From: an uncultured Amylibacter sp.
GTDB taxonomy: Bacteria; Pseudomonadota; Alphaproteobacteria; Rhodobacterales; Rhodobacteraceae
Reading direction: 5' to 3'
Assembly: GCA_947497475.1 (NCBI GenBank)
Contig: CANMGS010000003.1
Coordinates: forward strand, 62,001 to 126,000
DNA: 64,000 bases
Shown: positions 8,952 to 17,058 of the stretch, one piece after another
How the letters are laid out: each line of letters opens with the position of its first letter
How positions within the stretch are numbered: the stretch's first letter is position 1
Position numbers and translations under genes: made by a program
The notes under the pieces: generated by a model
Seen by the model: the letters and a program-made list of their open reading frames with translations, nothing else
Told to the model about the DNA's origin: nothing
Database searches by the model: none

Positions 8952-9138
8952 ACTCATTCTCCGTTACAGCGCCTTAGTGACAATTAAAAAAGGCTAAATT
9001 TAGGCGGTTTAATAGAAAAATGTAGTTTTTGTGCAATTAGAGCCTGTTTTAAAGAAAACGTTACATCAAACAGTCTGATCTATTGAGATTAGTTCAATAC
9101 ACCCCCATATCTAATAAATCGCACAATATGAGGAAACC

Positions 9139-9597
9139 ATGTTTAGTACCGACCACGATTTAAGCCAGCTACCAGACCCAATAGTAGATGCACAATTCTA
9201 TGAAGCCGTTCCATTCAAACGGCTTTTAGCCTGGGTTATTGATACGATATTGGTCACACTCGTAGCAGCAGCCACCGTTCTCGCTACTCTTGGTCTTGGT
9301 GCATTCGTCTTCCCAGTAATATTGTTCGCAATCAATATTGCTTATCGTATATTCACGATATCACGTTCCTCTGCAACCTTAGGCATGCAAATGACAGGGA
9401 TCGAAATCCGAAACAAGCAAGGTAATAAACTGTCACTAGAAGAGGCCGCATGGCACACAGGCACATATACAGTTGTTGCTCTTATCTTCATTACACTCGC
9501 AATTTCGATGATTATGATGTTGGTCAACAAACGCGGCCAAGGCTTGCATGATTATGTTTTAGGAACAACAGCTATAAATAGACCAAACTTGCCATAA
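9139..9597 (+). CDS. RDD family membrane protein
   Basis: A 152-residue protein with the RDD domain: FKRLLAWVIDTILVTLVAA (Arg and Asp in the first helix), a second helix, SSATLGMQMTGIEIRNKQG in the linker, a third hydrophobic segment, and the terminal RGQGLHDYVLGTTAI block that contains the family's final Asp. RDD proteins are small inner-membrane proteins; a few have been linked to ion exchange, but most have no known role. The gene stands alone between a divergent pilin-like gene and bpt. Confidence 0.88.
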   Translation: MFSTDHDLSQLPDPIVDAQFYEAVPFKRLLAWVIDTILVTLVAAATVLATLGLGAFVFPVILFAINIAYRIFTISRSSATLGMQMTGIEIRNKQGNKLSLEEAAWHTGTYTVVALIFITLAISMIMMLVNKRGQGLHDYVLGTTAINRPNLP

Positions 9598-9664
9598 TTT
9601 AGCCGACTTGCTCAGATAAGAATCTACTGATACGGTTTTTAGTAACGAGTTTTATGGTAGTTTC

Positions 9665-10507
9665 ATGCGACATTCATTGCCATTGGCAACCCAATTTTAT
9701 GTAACAGCATCACAGCCTTGCCCTTATCTAGAAGGAAAAGTGGAACGTAAGTTATTTGCGGGCCTACAAGGTGAGCACGCAGATTCTTTAAACAATACCC
9801 TGTCTAAACAAGGTTTCCGTAGATCTCAAAACGTCTTATATCGACCAACATGTGCAGATTGTAGCGCCTGTTTATCTGCACGCATTCGTGTTGCCGATTT
9901 TATACCTTCTAAAACACAAAAACGCGTGACGCGTAGAAACACACATCTTTTACGCGATGCCTCTGCACCTTGGGCTACAGAGCACCAATACGAATTGTTT
10001 TCTCGCTATTTAAATGCGCGCCATGCAGATGGTGGTATGGCGGACATGGATATGTTCGAATTTTCTTCAATGGTAGAAGAAACCCCAGTTCGCAGTCGCA
10101 TCGTAGAGTATTCCGTTCAGCATGAGCTTTATGAACGCAGTGAACTTGTGTCTGTGTGTTTAACCGATGTCTTAGATGATGGTCTGTCCTTGGTATATTC
10201 TTTCTTTGACCCAGACATGTCTCGTCATAGCTTAGGCATTTATATGATCCTTGATCACATCGAAATAGCACGCGAAGCAGGTCTTCCTTATGTCTATTTG
10301 GGATATTGGGTGCCTGGCAGCCCTAAAATGGACTATAAGTCTAATTTCAATTCTCTAGAAGCTTACTACAAAGGCGAATGGGTTGATGTAACTGACCAAA
10401 GTTTATTTGAAACAAATACAAAAAACACGGGCACTGCCCCAATTCCAGAGCAAGTTGCAGCGATACAATTGCCTGATATCCTAAGTTCGAATGGGAATAC
10501 GCTATAA
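9665..10507 (+). CDS. bpt: Aspartate/glutamate leucyltransferase (Bpt-type aminoacyl-tRNA-protein transferase)
   Basis: A 280-residue member of the arginyltransferase/leucyltransferase family, which adds leucine from Leu-tRNA to proteins with N-terminal Asp or Glu and so feeds the N-degron pathway. The N-terminal part has [13 protein letters not shown] and a Cys cluster, [14 protein letters not shown], that matches the family's ATE N-terminal domain. The C-terminal part has [25 protein letters not shown] and [18 protein letters not shown], the conserved GNAT-like transferase core. In bacteria this form is Bpt rather than the eukaryotic arginyl-specific Ate1. The assignment is by family resemblance. 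Confidence 0.92.
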   Translation: MRHSLPLATQFYVTASQPCPYLEGKVERKLFAGLQGEHADSLNNTLSKQGFRRSQNVLYRPTCADCSACLSARIRVADFIPSKTQKRVTRRNTHLLRDASAPWATEHQYELFSRYLNARHADGGMADMDMFEFSSMVEETPVRSRIVEYSVQHELYERSELVSVCLTDVLDDGLSLVYSFFDPDMSRHSLGIYMILDHIEIAREAGLPYVYLGYWVPGSPKMDYKSNFNSLEAYYKGEWVDVTDQSLFETNTKNTGTAPIPEQVAAIQLPDILSSNGNTL

Positions 10508-10616
10508 TTTAAAATAAAGATACAATTTAAAGTAATTAAATTACCTTAAATTATTTTTTTTGTATTTTAATTATCACATTTATGGTTTTTTCATAAGAAA
10601 AGAACTAAATTGCAGC

Positions 10617-10642
10617 TTGACCTCATTGTTCAGCGCGATAAT
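10617..10642 (+). promoter_or_regulatory. Candidate promoter of the ilv leader/ilvB operon
   Basis: TTGACC at 10617-10622 resembles a -35 box and GATAAT at 10637-10642 a -10 box. The spacer is only 14 bases, shorter than optimal, so the exact boxes are uncertain. A start point 7-9 bases after the -10 would fall at or right beside the leader ATG at 10651, giving a leaderless transcript. The leader has no ribosome-binding site, which fits. The upstream 100 bases are very AT-rich. Confidence 0.4.
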
Positions 10643-10650
10643 GTACCCGC

Positions 10651-10710
10651 ATGATTAAAACAGCACATATTGTCGTCCTAATCGGACAGCGCGCGGCGCG
10701 AAAACGGTAA
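10651..10710 (+). CDS. ilv leader peptide (19 residues) with a branched-chain codon run
   Basis: A short ORF encoding MIKTAHIVVLIGQRAARKR then TAA. Codons 7-11 are Ile-Val-Val-Leu-Ile, exactly the three amino acids made by the downstream operon, plus Ile at codon 2. The stop codon falls in the loop of a 7-bp hairpin (10701-10707 pairing with 10715-10721), and a terminator follows 24 bases later, in front of ilvB. This is the classic arrangement of transcription attenuation by ribosome stalling. No Shine-Dalgarno sequence precedes the ATG, so leaderless translation, as known for some alphaproteobacterial leader peptides, is my inference. Confidence 0.8.
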   Translation: MIKTAHIVVLIGQRAARKR

Positions 10711-10733
10711 ACACCCGTTTTTGATGCATGCCG

Positions 10734-10758
10734 CCCCCACAGTTTTGGGGGTTTTTTT
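10734..10758 (+). terminator. Attenuator terminator of the ilvB operon
   Basis: CCCCCA at 10734-10739 pairs with TGGGGG at 10746-10751 around a six-base loop, followed by seven T residues (10752-10758). It lies between the leader peptide and the ilvB ATG. An alternative pairing of GCGGC (10693-10697) with GCCGC (10730-10734) would overlap the first base of the terminator stem and is a possible antiterminator; this last point is speculative. Confidence 0.82.
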
Positions 10759-10783
10759 ATGGCTGTAACAAAGGAGAAAGATC

Positions 10784-12538
10784 ATGAGCCGTCAAATGAA
10801 TGGGGCGCAAATCGTACTTAAAGCTTTGAAAGATCAAGGCGTCGACACTGTCTTTGGATACCCAGGTGGTGCTGTGCTTCCTATCTATGACGAGATTTTT
10901 CAGCAAAACGATATTAAGCACATTCTTGTACGTCACGAACAAGGCGCTACACACGCTGCCGAAGGCTATGCACGTTCAACAGGCAAACCTGGCGTTGTAT
11001 TGGTAACATCAGGCCCAGGGGCTACAAACGCAGTAACTGGTTTGACAGACGCTTTGATGGACAGCATCCCATTGGTTGTTCTGACTGGTCAGGTACCAAG
11101 CTTTATGATCGGCTCTGATGCATTCCAAGAAGCGGACACTGTTGGTATTACGCGCCCTTGTACAAAACATAACTGGTTGGTGAAAGACACGGACCAGCTT
11201 GCGGAAACTATTCACGAGGCTTTTCACGTAGCAACAAGTGGCCGCCCTGGTCCTGTATTGATTGATATTCCCAAGGATATTCAATTTGCAAACGGCGATT
11301 ATGTTGCTCCGGCAAAAGCGGATGTAGGTCACTATCAACCGCAAGTGAAAGGCGACAAAGACGCGATCACAGCTTTGGCTGAATTGATCGAAAATGCAGA
11401 ACGTCCAATCCTTTATACTGGTGGTGGCGTTATCAATTCTGGCAAAGGTGCCAGCCAATTGCTGCGTGAGTTGGTTAAGGAAACAAACTTCCCAATCACA
11501 TCGACATTGATGGGTCTGGGGGCCTACCCCGCCTCTGGTGACAACTGGGTTGGCATGTTGGGCATGCACGGCACATACGAGGCCAACTTGGCCATGCATG
11601 GTTGTGATTTGATGATCAATATTGGTGCACGTTTCGATGACCGCATCACAGGCCGCATCGATGCCTTTAGCCCTAAATCTAAGAAAGCACATATCGACAT
11701 TGATCCATCATCTATCAATAAGGTGATACATGTAGATGTGCCAATTATCGGTGACATCGGCCATGTTTTAGAAGATTTGCTTAAAATCTGGAAATCACGC
11801 GGACGCAAAACAAAAGCGGCAGAAGTGAAAAAGTGGCATACGCAAATCGACGAATGGCGTGCACGCAAATGCTTGAGCTATAAAAACTCTGAAAAGATCA
11901 TTAAGCCGCAATATGCATTGGAACGCCTTGAAGCACTATCCAAAGGTATGGATCGCTATGTGACAACTGAAGTGGGTCAGCACCAAATGTGGGCGGCTCA
12001 ATATCTGGGCTTTGAAGACCCTAACCGCTGGATGACTTCAGGTGGCTTGGGCACAATGGGCTACGGCTTACCGGCATCTGTTGGTGTACAAGTGGCACAT
12101 CCAGATAGCCTTGTAATCAACGTGGCAGGTGAAGCCAGCATACTGATGAACATTCAAGAAATGGGTACAGCATCACAATACCGCCTGCCCGTGAAACAGT
12201 TCATTCTAAACAACGAACGTCTGGGTATGGTGCGCCAATGGCAAGAATTGCTACATGGTGAACGTTATTCAAACTCATGGTCAGAAGCCCTGCCTGATTT
12301 CGTGAAGTTAGCAGAAGCCTTTGGCGCCAAAGGCATCTTATGTTCTGACCCTGCCGACCTTGATGATGCGATCATGGAAATGCTGAACCATGATGGCCCA
12401 GTGATCTTTGATTGTTTGGTTGAGAAGCACGAAAATTGCTTCCCAATGATCCCATCAGGCAAAGCCCATAATGAAATGTTGATGGGAGAAGCCGAAACAC
12501 AAGGTGCAATCGATAATGATGGCGCGGTTATGGTTTAA
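10784..12538 (+). CDS. ilvB: Acetolactate synthase large (catalytic) subunit
   Basis: A 584-residue ThDP enzyme that joins two pyruvates (or pyruvate and 2-oxobutyrate) in valine/leucine/isoleucine synthesis. The catalytic Glu52 is in [15 protein letters not shown]; the central FAD-binding domain has [13 protein letters not shown] and [13 protein letters not shown]; the ThDP site has [15 protein letters not shown] and AGEASILMN to [13 protein letters not shown]. Most family members have GDGS at the Mg-binding step, whereas here it is GEAS, with Glu450 in place of Asp. It is preceded by AAAGGAGAAAG and the attenuator, and followed by its own terminator, so it may be transcribed apart from ilvH at 13496. 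Confidence 0.96.
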   Translation: MSRQMNGAQIVLKALKDQGVDTVFGYPGGAVLPIYDEIFQQNDIKHILVRHEQGATHAAEGYARSTGKPGVVLVTSGPGATNAVTGLTDALMDSIPLVVLTGQVPSFMIGSDAFQEADTVGITRPCTKHNWLVKDTDQLAETIHEAFHVATSGRPGPVLIDIPKDIQFANGDYVAPAKADVGHYQPQVKGDKDAITALAELIENAERPILYTGGGVINSGKGASQLLRELVKETNFPITSTLMGLGAYPASGDNWVGMLGMHGTYEANLAMHGCDLMINIGARFDDRITGRIDAFSPKSKKAHIDIDPSSINKVIHVDVPIIGDIGHVLEDLLKIWKSRGRKTKAAEVKKWHTQIDEWRARKCLSYKNSEKIIKPQYALERLEALSKGMDRYVTTEVGQHQMWAAQYLGFEDPNRWMTSGGLGTMGYGLPASVGVQVAHPDSLVINVAGEASILMNIQEMGTASQYRLPVKQFILNNERLGMVRQWQELLHGERYSNSWSEALPDFVKLAEAFGAKGILCSDPADLDDAIMEMLNHDGPVIFDCLVEKHENCFPMIPSGKAHNEMLMGEAETQGAIDNDGAVMV

Positions 12539-12564
12539 CCCATAAAATTCTATCTATTTTAAAG

Positions 12565-12586
12565 CCCGCCTTTTGGCGGGTTTTTT
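12565..12586 (+). terminator. Rho-independent terminator after ilvB
   Basis: CCCGCC (12565-12570) pairs with GGCGGG (12575-12580) around a TTTT loop and is followed by six T residues. It separates ilvB from the sulfotransferase-like gene and hence from ilvH. Confidence 0.9.
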
Positions 12587-12632
12587 ATTGCGCTTTAAAT
12601 GAATTTTAAAAAAGTCGTACCAATTTAAAGCC

Positions 12633-13463
12633 ATGGTACAACTTACACATAATTTTAAACGTGCATTACATCCTATGGGCCCAAAGATCATCTTTTCCTA
12701 TGGGATGACCAAATGCGGTTCCACCCTTGCTTTTGAATTGGCACGCACAGCTCTTGAACTGTCGGGGTTTGCCCAGCCAATTATGCCACCCGAAGCCATC
12801 GGTTTAAACAAACGCATTAATTTCGCGCGGCATTTAAACGAAAAGCAAATCGCATGTTTAGAAGACATTGCCTATGACCTTGGCCATCCGATAGTGATCA
12901 AAACCCACACACGTCCTGATCCTGCGGTCATCGATATGATCAACCGCGGAAAAGCTGTGGTACATGCAACGTACCGCGATCCACGAGAAATGGCCTTATC
13001 TATGATGGATCATGGTCAAAGATCCCGCTTGGCAGGTCGCGCCGCTTTTTCAGAAATAGCTACAATTGATGACGCGGTTTTCAATATTCATGGTCAAATA
13101 GACAGCTTAACGCAATGGCTATATCGAAAGAACTGTTTGCCAATTTTCTATCATGATTTAGCATTTCGCATGCCGTTGATGGCGCAACGTATTATGCATA
13201 ATGTCATGGTTGATGGGCCTGTCGGACCAGTAAAACGCCATGTGTTGAAAAAGCGTTTCACTCAGTTCAATAAAGGGGTGAAAAAACGGTACCGTACTGA
13301 GATGACAAAAGCGGACCAAGATCGCATTCGAAAAGAATTTCCTAATTTTTTCCGCCTTTTGATCCGAAATCGTATGTTTTTACCCCAAGATGGTCGCCCT
13401 ATTTTGCCAGAAGGCACACTTTTGACCAAAACGCGCGGTGACACCAGCAGCGCTTTGCCCTAG
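12633..13463 (+). CDS. Sulfotransferase-fold protein located between ilvB and ilvH
   Basis: A 276-residue protein with two sequence hallmarks of PAPS-dependent sulfotransferases. These are a P-loop-like 5'-phosphosulfate loop at residues 22-32 (SYGMTKCGSTL after a KIIF strand) and a 3'-phosphate-binding segment at 114-123 (YRDPREMALS) after the strand AVVHAT. KTHTRPD at 90-96 is in the place of the conserved basic/His region. I cannot name an acceptor. It interrupts the usual ilvB-ilvH pair, lies after the ilvB terminator, and has no clear ribosome-binding site at its ATG. The end has a proline-rich, basic tail. Assignment to the fold is fairly sure; function is not. Confidence 0.65.
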   Translation: MVQLTHNFKRALHPMGPKIIFSYGMTKCGSTLAFELARTALELSGFAQPIMPPEAIGLNKRINFARHLNEKQIACLEDIAYDLGHPIVIKTHTRPDPAVIDMINRGKAVVHATYRDPREMALSMMDHGQRSRLAGRAAFSEIATIDDAVFNIHGQIDSLTQWLYRKNCLPIFYHDLAFRMPLMAQRIMHNVMVDGPVGPVKRHVLKKRFTQFNKGVKKRYRTEMTKADQDRIRKEFPNFFRLLIRNRMFLPQDGRPILPEGTLLTKTRGDTSSALP

Positions 13464-13495
13464 AATCGATCAAACGATTCACTAAGGAGCGTATT

Positions 13496-14056
13496 ATGAA
13501 CGCGGTTAAACTGAAAAAAGGGGCTTCTCGTAAAAGCGCCTATGACCTGAAAAACTTCTCTGGCGATACGATTGAAACGCATACACTTGCTGTTTTGGTC
13601 GACAATGAAGCAGGTGTTTTGGCGCGTGTCATCGGTTTATTCTCGGGTCGCGGCTATAACATCGAAAGCCTGACAGTCGCTGAAGTCGATCACGAAGGTA
13701 ATCGTTCACGCATTACAGTTGTTACAACTGGTACGCCTTCTGTCATTGAGCAAATAAAAGCACAATTGGGCCGCATGGTTCCTGTTTATGAAGTGCATGA
13801 TCTGACTGTCGAAGGCCCATCAGTGGAGCGCGAATTGGCATTGTTCAAAGTCGTAAGCAAAGGCGACAAACGTCTGGAGGCAATACGCACAGCCGATATT
13901 TTCCGTGCAAATGTTGTGGATACCACATTGGAAAGCTTTGTATTTGAATTGACTGGCACACCCGAAAAGATCGACGCCTTCGCTGAATTGATGCGCCCAT
14001 TGGGCCTTGATGAAGTGGCACGTACAGGTGTGGCGGCGATCGCACGCGGCATATAA
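13496..14056 (+). CDS. ilvH: Acetolactate synthase small (regulatory) subunit
   Basis: A 186-residue subunit with an N-terminal ACT domain (about residues 28-105: THTLAVLVDNEAGVLARVIG, FSGRGYNIESLTVAEVD) and a C-terminal ACT-like domain (ERELALFKVV to GIAAIARGI-type end). It stimulates the catalytic subunit and confers valine feedback. An N-terminal extension of about 25 residues with KLKKGASRKSAYDLKN is longer than in enterobacteria. TAAGGAGCG precedes the ATG. It is separated from ilvB by a sulfotransferase-like gene and a terminator, so balanced expression with ilvB must rely on a separate promoter or readthrough. Confidence 0.94.
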   Translation: MNAVKLKKGASRKSAYDLKNFSGDTIETHTLAVLVDNEAGVLARVIGLFSGRGYNIESLTVAEVDHEGNRSRITVVTTGTPSVIEQIKAQLGRMVPVYEVHDLTVEGPSVERELALFKVVSKGDKRLEAIRTADIFRANVVDTTLESFVFELTGTPEKIDAFAELMRPLGLDEVARTGVAAIARGI

Positions 14057-14081
14057 AACCCTATTTATAACTGTCTAAAGG

Positions 14082-14106
14082 TGCACGCTCTTTGCGTGCA
14101 TTTTTT
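14082..14106 (+). terminator. Rho-independent terminator after ilvH
   Basis: TGCACGC (14082-14088) pairs perfectly with GCGTGCA (14094-14100) around a TCTTT loop and is followed by six T residues. Confidence 0.92.
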
Positions 14107-14130
14107 ATTTCCGTTTCCGAAATAACCCTA

Positions 14131-14161
14131 TTGACTTAGAGCGCGCTCGAACCCCTATAAA
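14131..14161 (+). promoter_or_regulatory. MerR-type promoter with a 19-bp spacer and palindromic operator
   Basis: A -35 box TTGACT (14131-14136) and -10 box TATAAA (14156-14161) are separated by 19 bases. This over-long spacing is the hallmark of promoters that MerR-family proteins untwist. Inside the spacer lies the perfect palindrome GAGCGCGCTC (14139-14148). It directly precedes the MerR-family gene at 14192, so the regulator very probably controls its own two-gene operon. Confidence 0.82.
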
Positions 14162-14191
14162 AACTGTCATCAAGACAAGATTGGACAGTTG

Positions 14192-14581
14192 ATGAAAATA
14201 GGTGAGCTCGCAAAACGTACAGAATTATCCGCCCATACGATCCGATATTATGAACGGATCGGGCTGTTGCCCTATGCGGATCGCGATGCCTCTGGTCAAC
14301 GCGATTATGATGACACAATACTCGCTTGGATTGATTTTATTGGCAAAATGAAATCAACAGGCATGTCGATCCAAACCATGTTGACTTATGCCGCCTATCG
14401 CCAATCTGGTGATGAAAACGGCGCCAAAAGACGTGCGATCCTGATGGAACATCGCGCAGAATTGCGCGAACGCGTTTCGCAAATGCAGCAAAACCTTCTT
14501 GTCCTTGATCATAAAATAGACGGTTACACCAAAACCATGAAAAGGATTGAAAAAGATGACATTAGACCAACCTACACCTGA
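14192..14581 (+). CDS. MerR family transcriptional regulator
   Basis: A 129-residue regulator starting MKIGELAKRTELSAHTIRYYERIGLLP, the canonical MerR winged-helix DNA-binding domain, followed by RDYDDTILAWIDFIGKMKSTGMSIQTM and a coiled-coil dimerisation helix (about residues 80-120). No cysteine pair typical of metal sensors is present, which places it nearer the organic-effector or aldehyde-responsive MerR proteins. I take the ATG at 14192 rather than the TTG just before it. Its 3' end overlaps the CMD gene by 26 bases, so the two are translationally linked and share the 19-bp-spacer promoter. Confidence 0.9.
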   Translation: MKIGELAKRTELSAHTIRYYERIGLLPYADRDASGQRDYDDTILAWIDFIGKMKSTGMSIQTMLTYAAYRQSGDENGAKRRAILMEHRAELRERVSQMQQNLLVLDHKIDGYTKTMKRIEKDDIRPTYT

Positions 14582-14954
14582 AAGCCGCTATGAACGCGGC
14601 GCGCGCGCCTTGGCTGAAATTGATGGGCAAGCAGGGCAAAACGTTATTGATGCGCTCGCAGATATTGCCCCTGACTTTGCCAATTACATCATCGAATACG
14701 GCTTTGGCGACATCTACAGTCGCAAAGGTTTGTGCAGACGCGACCGCCAAATCGCCACCATCGCAGCTCTGGCAGCTATGGGAACAGCAACACCACAATT
14801 GAAAATCCACATACAAGCCAGCCTGAACGTCGGATTAACACAGGCCGAAATCACCGAAGTGATGATGCATATGTCTGTTTACGCAGGATTTCCAGCCGCT
14901 CTAAACGGTTTATTCGCCGCCAAAGAGGTCTTTGCAGCCCAGGAAAACACCTGA
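14556..14954 (+). CDS. Carboxymuconolactone decarboxylase (CMD) family protein
   Basis: A 132-residue AhpD/CMD-like protein. The helical core reads YSRKGLCRRDRQIATIAAL, MGTATPQLKIHIQASLNVGL and EITEVMMHMSVYAGFPAAL, as in gamma-carboxymuconolactone decarboxylase. It lacks the CxxC pair of AhpD peroxidase partners, so a peroxidase role is unlikely. It overlaps the MerR regulator and is probably its main target. The nature of the effector and substrate is unknown; being downstream of a MerR protein of the aldehyde-sensing type, a role in electrophile handling is a guess. Confidence 0.87.
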   Translation: MTLDQPTPESRYERGARALAEIDGQAGQNVIDALADIAPDFANYIIEYGFGDIYSRKGLCRRDRQIATIAALAAMGTATPQLKIHIQASLNVGLTQAEITEVMMHMSVYAGFPAALNGLFAAKEVFAAQENT

Positions 14955-15044
14955 TTTCCCAAACTCTCAATTACAATAAATCACAGTTGCTTTTGTATTT
15001 ATTCCCGCTTTAACTGAGCGCAATCAAATACAAAGGTATCACTT

Positions 15045-15674
15045 ATGTCAGATTATAAACTTTATTGCTTCGCTGAATCTGGAAATGCTTACAAAGCCGC
15101 TCTCGCCCTTGAACTGGCGGGCTGTGATTGGGAACCAATCTTTGTGGATTTTTTCAAAGGCGAAGCCCGCAGTGATGAATTTAAAAAAGTCAATGAAATG
15201 GGCGAAGTGCCCGTCATGGTACATGGTGACGTAAAGATCAGCCAATCAGGTGTCATTCAGGATTACATCACAGAGCAAACAGGCAAATTGGGCGGCAAAA
15301 CTCCAGAAGAACGCCGCGAAATCATGCGGTGGGTTTTATGGGACAATCATAAACTGTCATCGCAAGCGGGCATGTTACGCTTTTTGAAAAACTTCTTACC
15401 AGAAGACAAACGTCCAACGGCTGTTTTTCCTTTCATAGAAGGCCGTTTAAACGCTGCATATTCTGTATTAAACGATCATTTGGAAAACCGTGAATGGGTT
15501 GCTGCAGATCATCTTACAATGGCTGACATATCATGCTGTGGATATTTATATTATCCAGAACCCTACGGATTTGACCGTGCAGATTGGCCAAATATCGACG
15601 CATGGTTAACGCGTCTGTCAGAAACGGATGGTTGGAAACATCCATACGACTTGATGCAACGCGCATTCGTGTAA
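15045..15674 (+). CDS. Glutathione S-transferase family protein
   Basis: A 209-residue two-domain GST. The N-terminal thioredoxin-like domain has LYCFAESGNAYKAALALELA (Ser in the catalytic position region), the cis-proline segment GEVPVMVHGD and the glutathione-gamma-glutamyl contact SQSGVIQDYI. The C-terminal helical domain has the capping motif region VAADHLTMADISCCGYLYYP. The substrate is not evident. AAAGGTATCACTT precedes the ATG. The gene is monocistronic, with a hairpin downstream. Confidence 0.9.
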   Translation: MSDYKLYCFAESGNAYKAALALELAGCDWEPIFVDFFKGEARSDEFKKVNEMGEVPVMVHGDVKISQSGVIQDYITEQTGKLGGKTPEERREIMRWVLWDNHKLSSQAGMLRFLKNFLPEDKRPTAVFPFIEGRLNAAYSVLNDHLENREWVAADHLTMADISCCGYLYYPEPYGFDRADWPNIDAWLTRLSETDGWKHPYDLMQRAFV

Positions 15675-15689
15675 TGCACGTGCTTAGAC

Positions 15690-15713
15690 CTCCCTCAATC
15701 TTGATTGGGGGAG
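15690..15713 (+). terminator. Inverted repeat after the GST gene, probable terminator
   Basis: CTCCCTCAATC (15690-15700) pairs with GATTGGGGGAG (15703-15713) across a two-base loop, with one G-T pair. The following T-tract is poor (TTAAACTGATTTTT), so strength is uncertain. Confidence 0.6.
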
Positions 15714-15738
15714 TTAAACTGATTTTTGTTTAAAGTAT

Positions 15739-15871
15739 AAAAAGGTGGCGCCACCTAAGTGCGGTTATAGCCTGAACAGGGACTTTATCCCCTGCACCTA
15801 TTCTTACTAGTAATTTCGGTGGTTTTCGTATTTGACGCTGTTACCCGCCCTTGAAAACCCATGAACCACTT
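15739..15871 (-). ncRNA. Candidate structured small RNA downstream of hemE
   Basis: Read on the minus strand, about 133 bases form a coherent fold: a closing stem AAGTG (15871-15867) with CACTT (15761-15757), a hairpin GGTTTTC (15859-15853) with GAAAACC (15827-15821), and a hairpin CAGGG (15794-15790) with CCCTG (15781-15777). This is followed at once by a terminator, the palindrome AGGTGGCGCCACCT (15756-15743) running into T residues. The loop section resembles parts of the 6S RNA 3' half only loosely. It could be an independent sRNA or a processed hemE 3' end. No coding frame explains it. Confidence 0.4.
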
Positions 15872-15934
15872 TTTGTCGACATCCCGAACTTACGCATGAC
15901 ATCTTAAAAAACTGTAAGATCAGCGTACGCAAAC

Positions 15935-16975
15935 CTACCCGCGGATAGCTTCAAGCATCTGACTTACGTGATCAGGTGAAGCATCAGGCGTAATTCCATG
16001 CCCAAGGTTGAAAATATGTGGCCCATTTTCAAAGGCTTTCACAACCCGCTTGGTTTCAGAGATTAACGCTTCGCCACCACTCACCAGTAAAGATTGATCC
16101 AAGTTCCCTTGAATACACATCTTTGGCTGCAGATTTTTCGCTGCCCAATCGGATGACACAGCCGTATCTACAGCTACGCAAGCCACATCCACCTGATCCA
16201 CATAATCGATGTATTTCTGATCTGCACCACGTGGAAACCCAATGATTTGAACATCTGGGAATTGTGCCTTTAACGCAGTCACAATCTCAATGTGCGGTGC
16301 GATACAATACCGATCGAATGCTTTAGCACTTAACGACCCTGCCCAACTGTCAAAAATCTTGACCACTTCAGCGCCAGCTTTGATTTGTTCGGCCAAATAC
16401 AGGATCGTCGCCTTGGTAATCCGATCCATCAGCGCATCAAATACTTCCGTATTTTCCTGCATTAACTTATGCGCTGGCCCCTGATCAGGTGTGCCACGCC
16501 CAGCAATCATATACGTTGCAACAGTCCACGGTGCCCCTGCAAAGCCGATCAATGTGGTTTCAGATGGCAAAGCCGCAGATAGATTGCGCACAGTTTGGTA
16601 AATCGGCGATAAAGTTTCATGAATATCATCCGCAGGACCAAGTTTGTTAAACTCATCCATCGTAGTGATGGTCGATAAACGTGGCCCCTCACCTGTGACA
16701 AACCATAAATCAGCGCCCAATGCTTGGGGTACCAACAGAATGTCAGCAAACAAAATTGCGGCATCAAATCCATAACGACGTATGGGTTGCAAAGTCACCT
16801 CTGTCGCCAATTCAGGGTTATAACACAATGATAGGAAATCACCTGCTTGTCCGCGCGTTGCCATATATTCTGGTAAATACCGCCCAGCTTGGCGCATCAT
16901 CCAAACAGGTGGTGTTGGCAATGTTTCCCCAGCAAGGGCACGTAAAATCGTTTTGGAGCTTTTCGTCACAGTCAT
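15935..16975 (-). CDS. hemE: Uroporphyrinogen decarboxylase
   Basis: A 346-residue enzyme that decarboxylates the four acetate side chains of uroporphyrinogen III to give coproporphyrinogen III. Landmarks are [15 protein letters not shown] (substrate-binding Arg), [40 protein letters not shown] and [16 protein letters not shown]. The start at 16975 gives the normal family length; an upstream in-frame start at 17044 would reach into the promoter and N-terminus of hemC. It is divergent from hemC with 83 bases between them, so both heme genes can share one control region. Confidence 0.96.
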   Translation of the reverse strand: MTVTKSSKTILRALAGETLPTPPVWMMRQAGRYLPEYMATRGQAGDFLSLCYNPELATEVTLQPIRRYGFDAAILFADILLVPQALGADLWFVTGEGPRLSTITTMDEFNKLGPADDIHETLSPIYQTVRNLSAALPSETTLIGFAGAPWTVATYMIAGRGTPDQGPAHKLMQENTEVFDALMDRITKATILYLAEQIKAGAEVVKIFDSWAGSLSAKAFDRYCIAPHIEIVTALKAQFPDVQIIGFPRGADQKYIDYVDQVDVACVAVDTAVSSDWAAKNLQPKMCIQGNLDQSLLVSGGEALISETKRVVKAFENGPHIFNLGHGITPDASPDHVSQMLEAIRG

Positions 16976-17058
16976 AATCCCGTTATTCCCCCTCGCCTTA
17001 CCAATTTCTGAATGATATGTGGAGTTGGAAATTAAGATATTCACATAAAAGAGAACTT

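Noticed and set aside
8980-9002. A CtrA-like TTAA-N7-TTAA site upstream of the pilin-like gene
   Set aside because: Only three of the four half-site positions fit, and such AT-rich matches are frequent by chance.
11009-11692. A 227-codon minus-strand frame inside ilvB
   Set aside because: Cys/His-rich antisense translation with no ribosome-binding site or domain; ilvB is certain here.
15901-15920. Hairpin ATCTTA/TAAGAT just after hemE
   Set aside because: The stem is AT-only with no T-tract after it on either strand, so it is not a convincing terminator.
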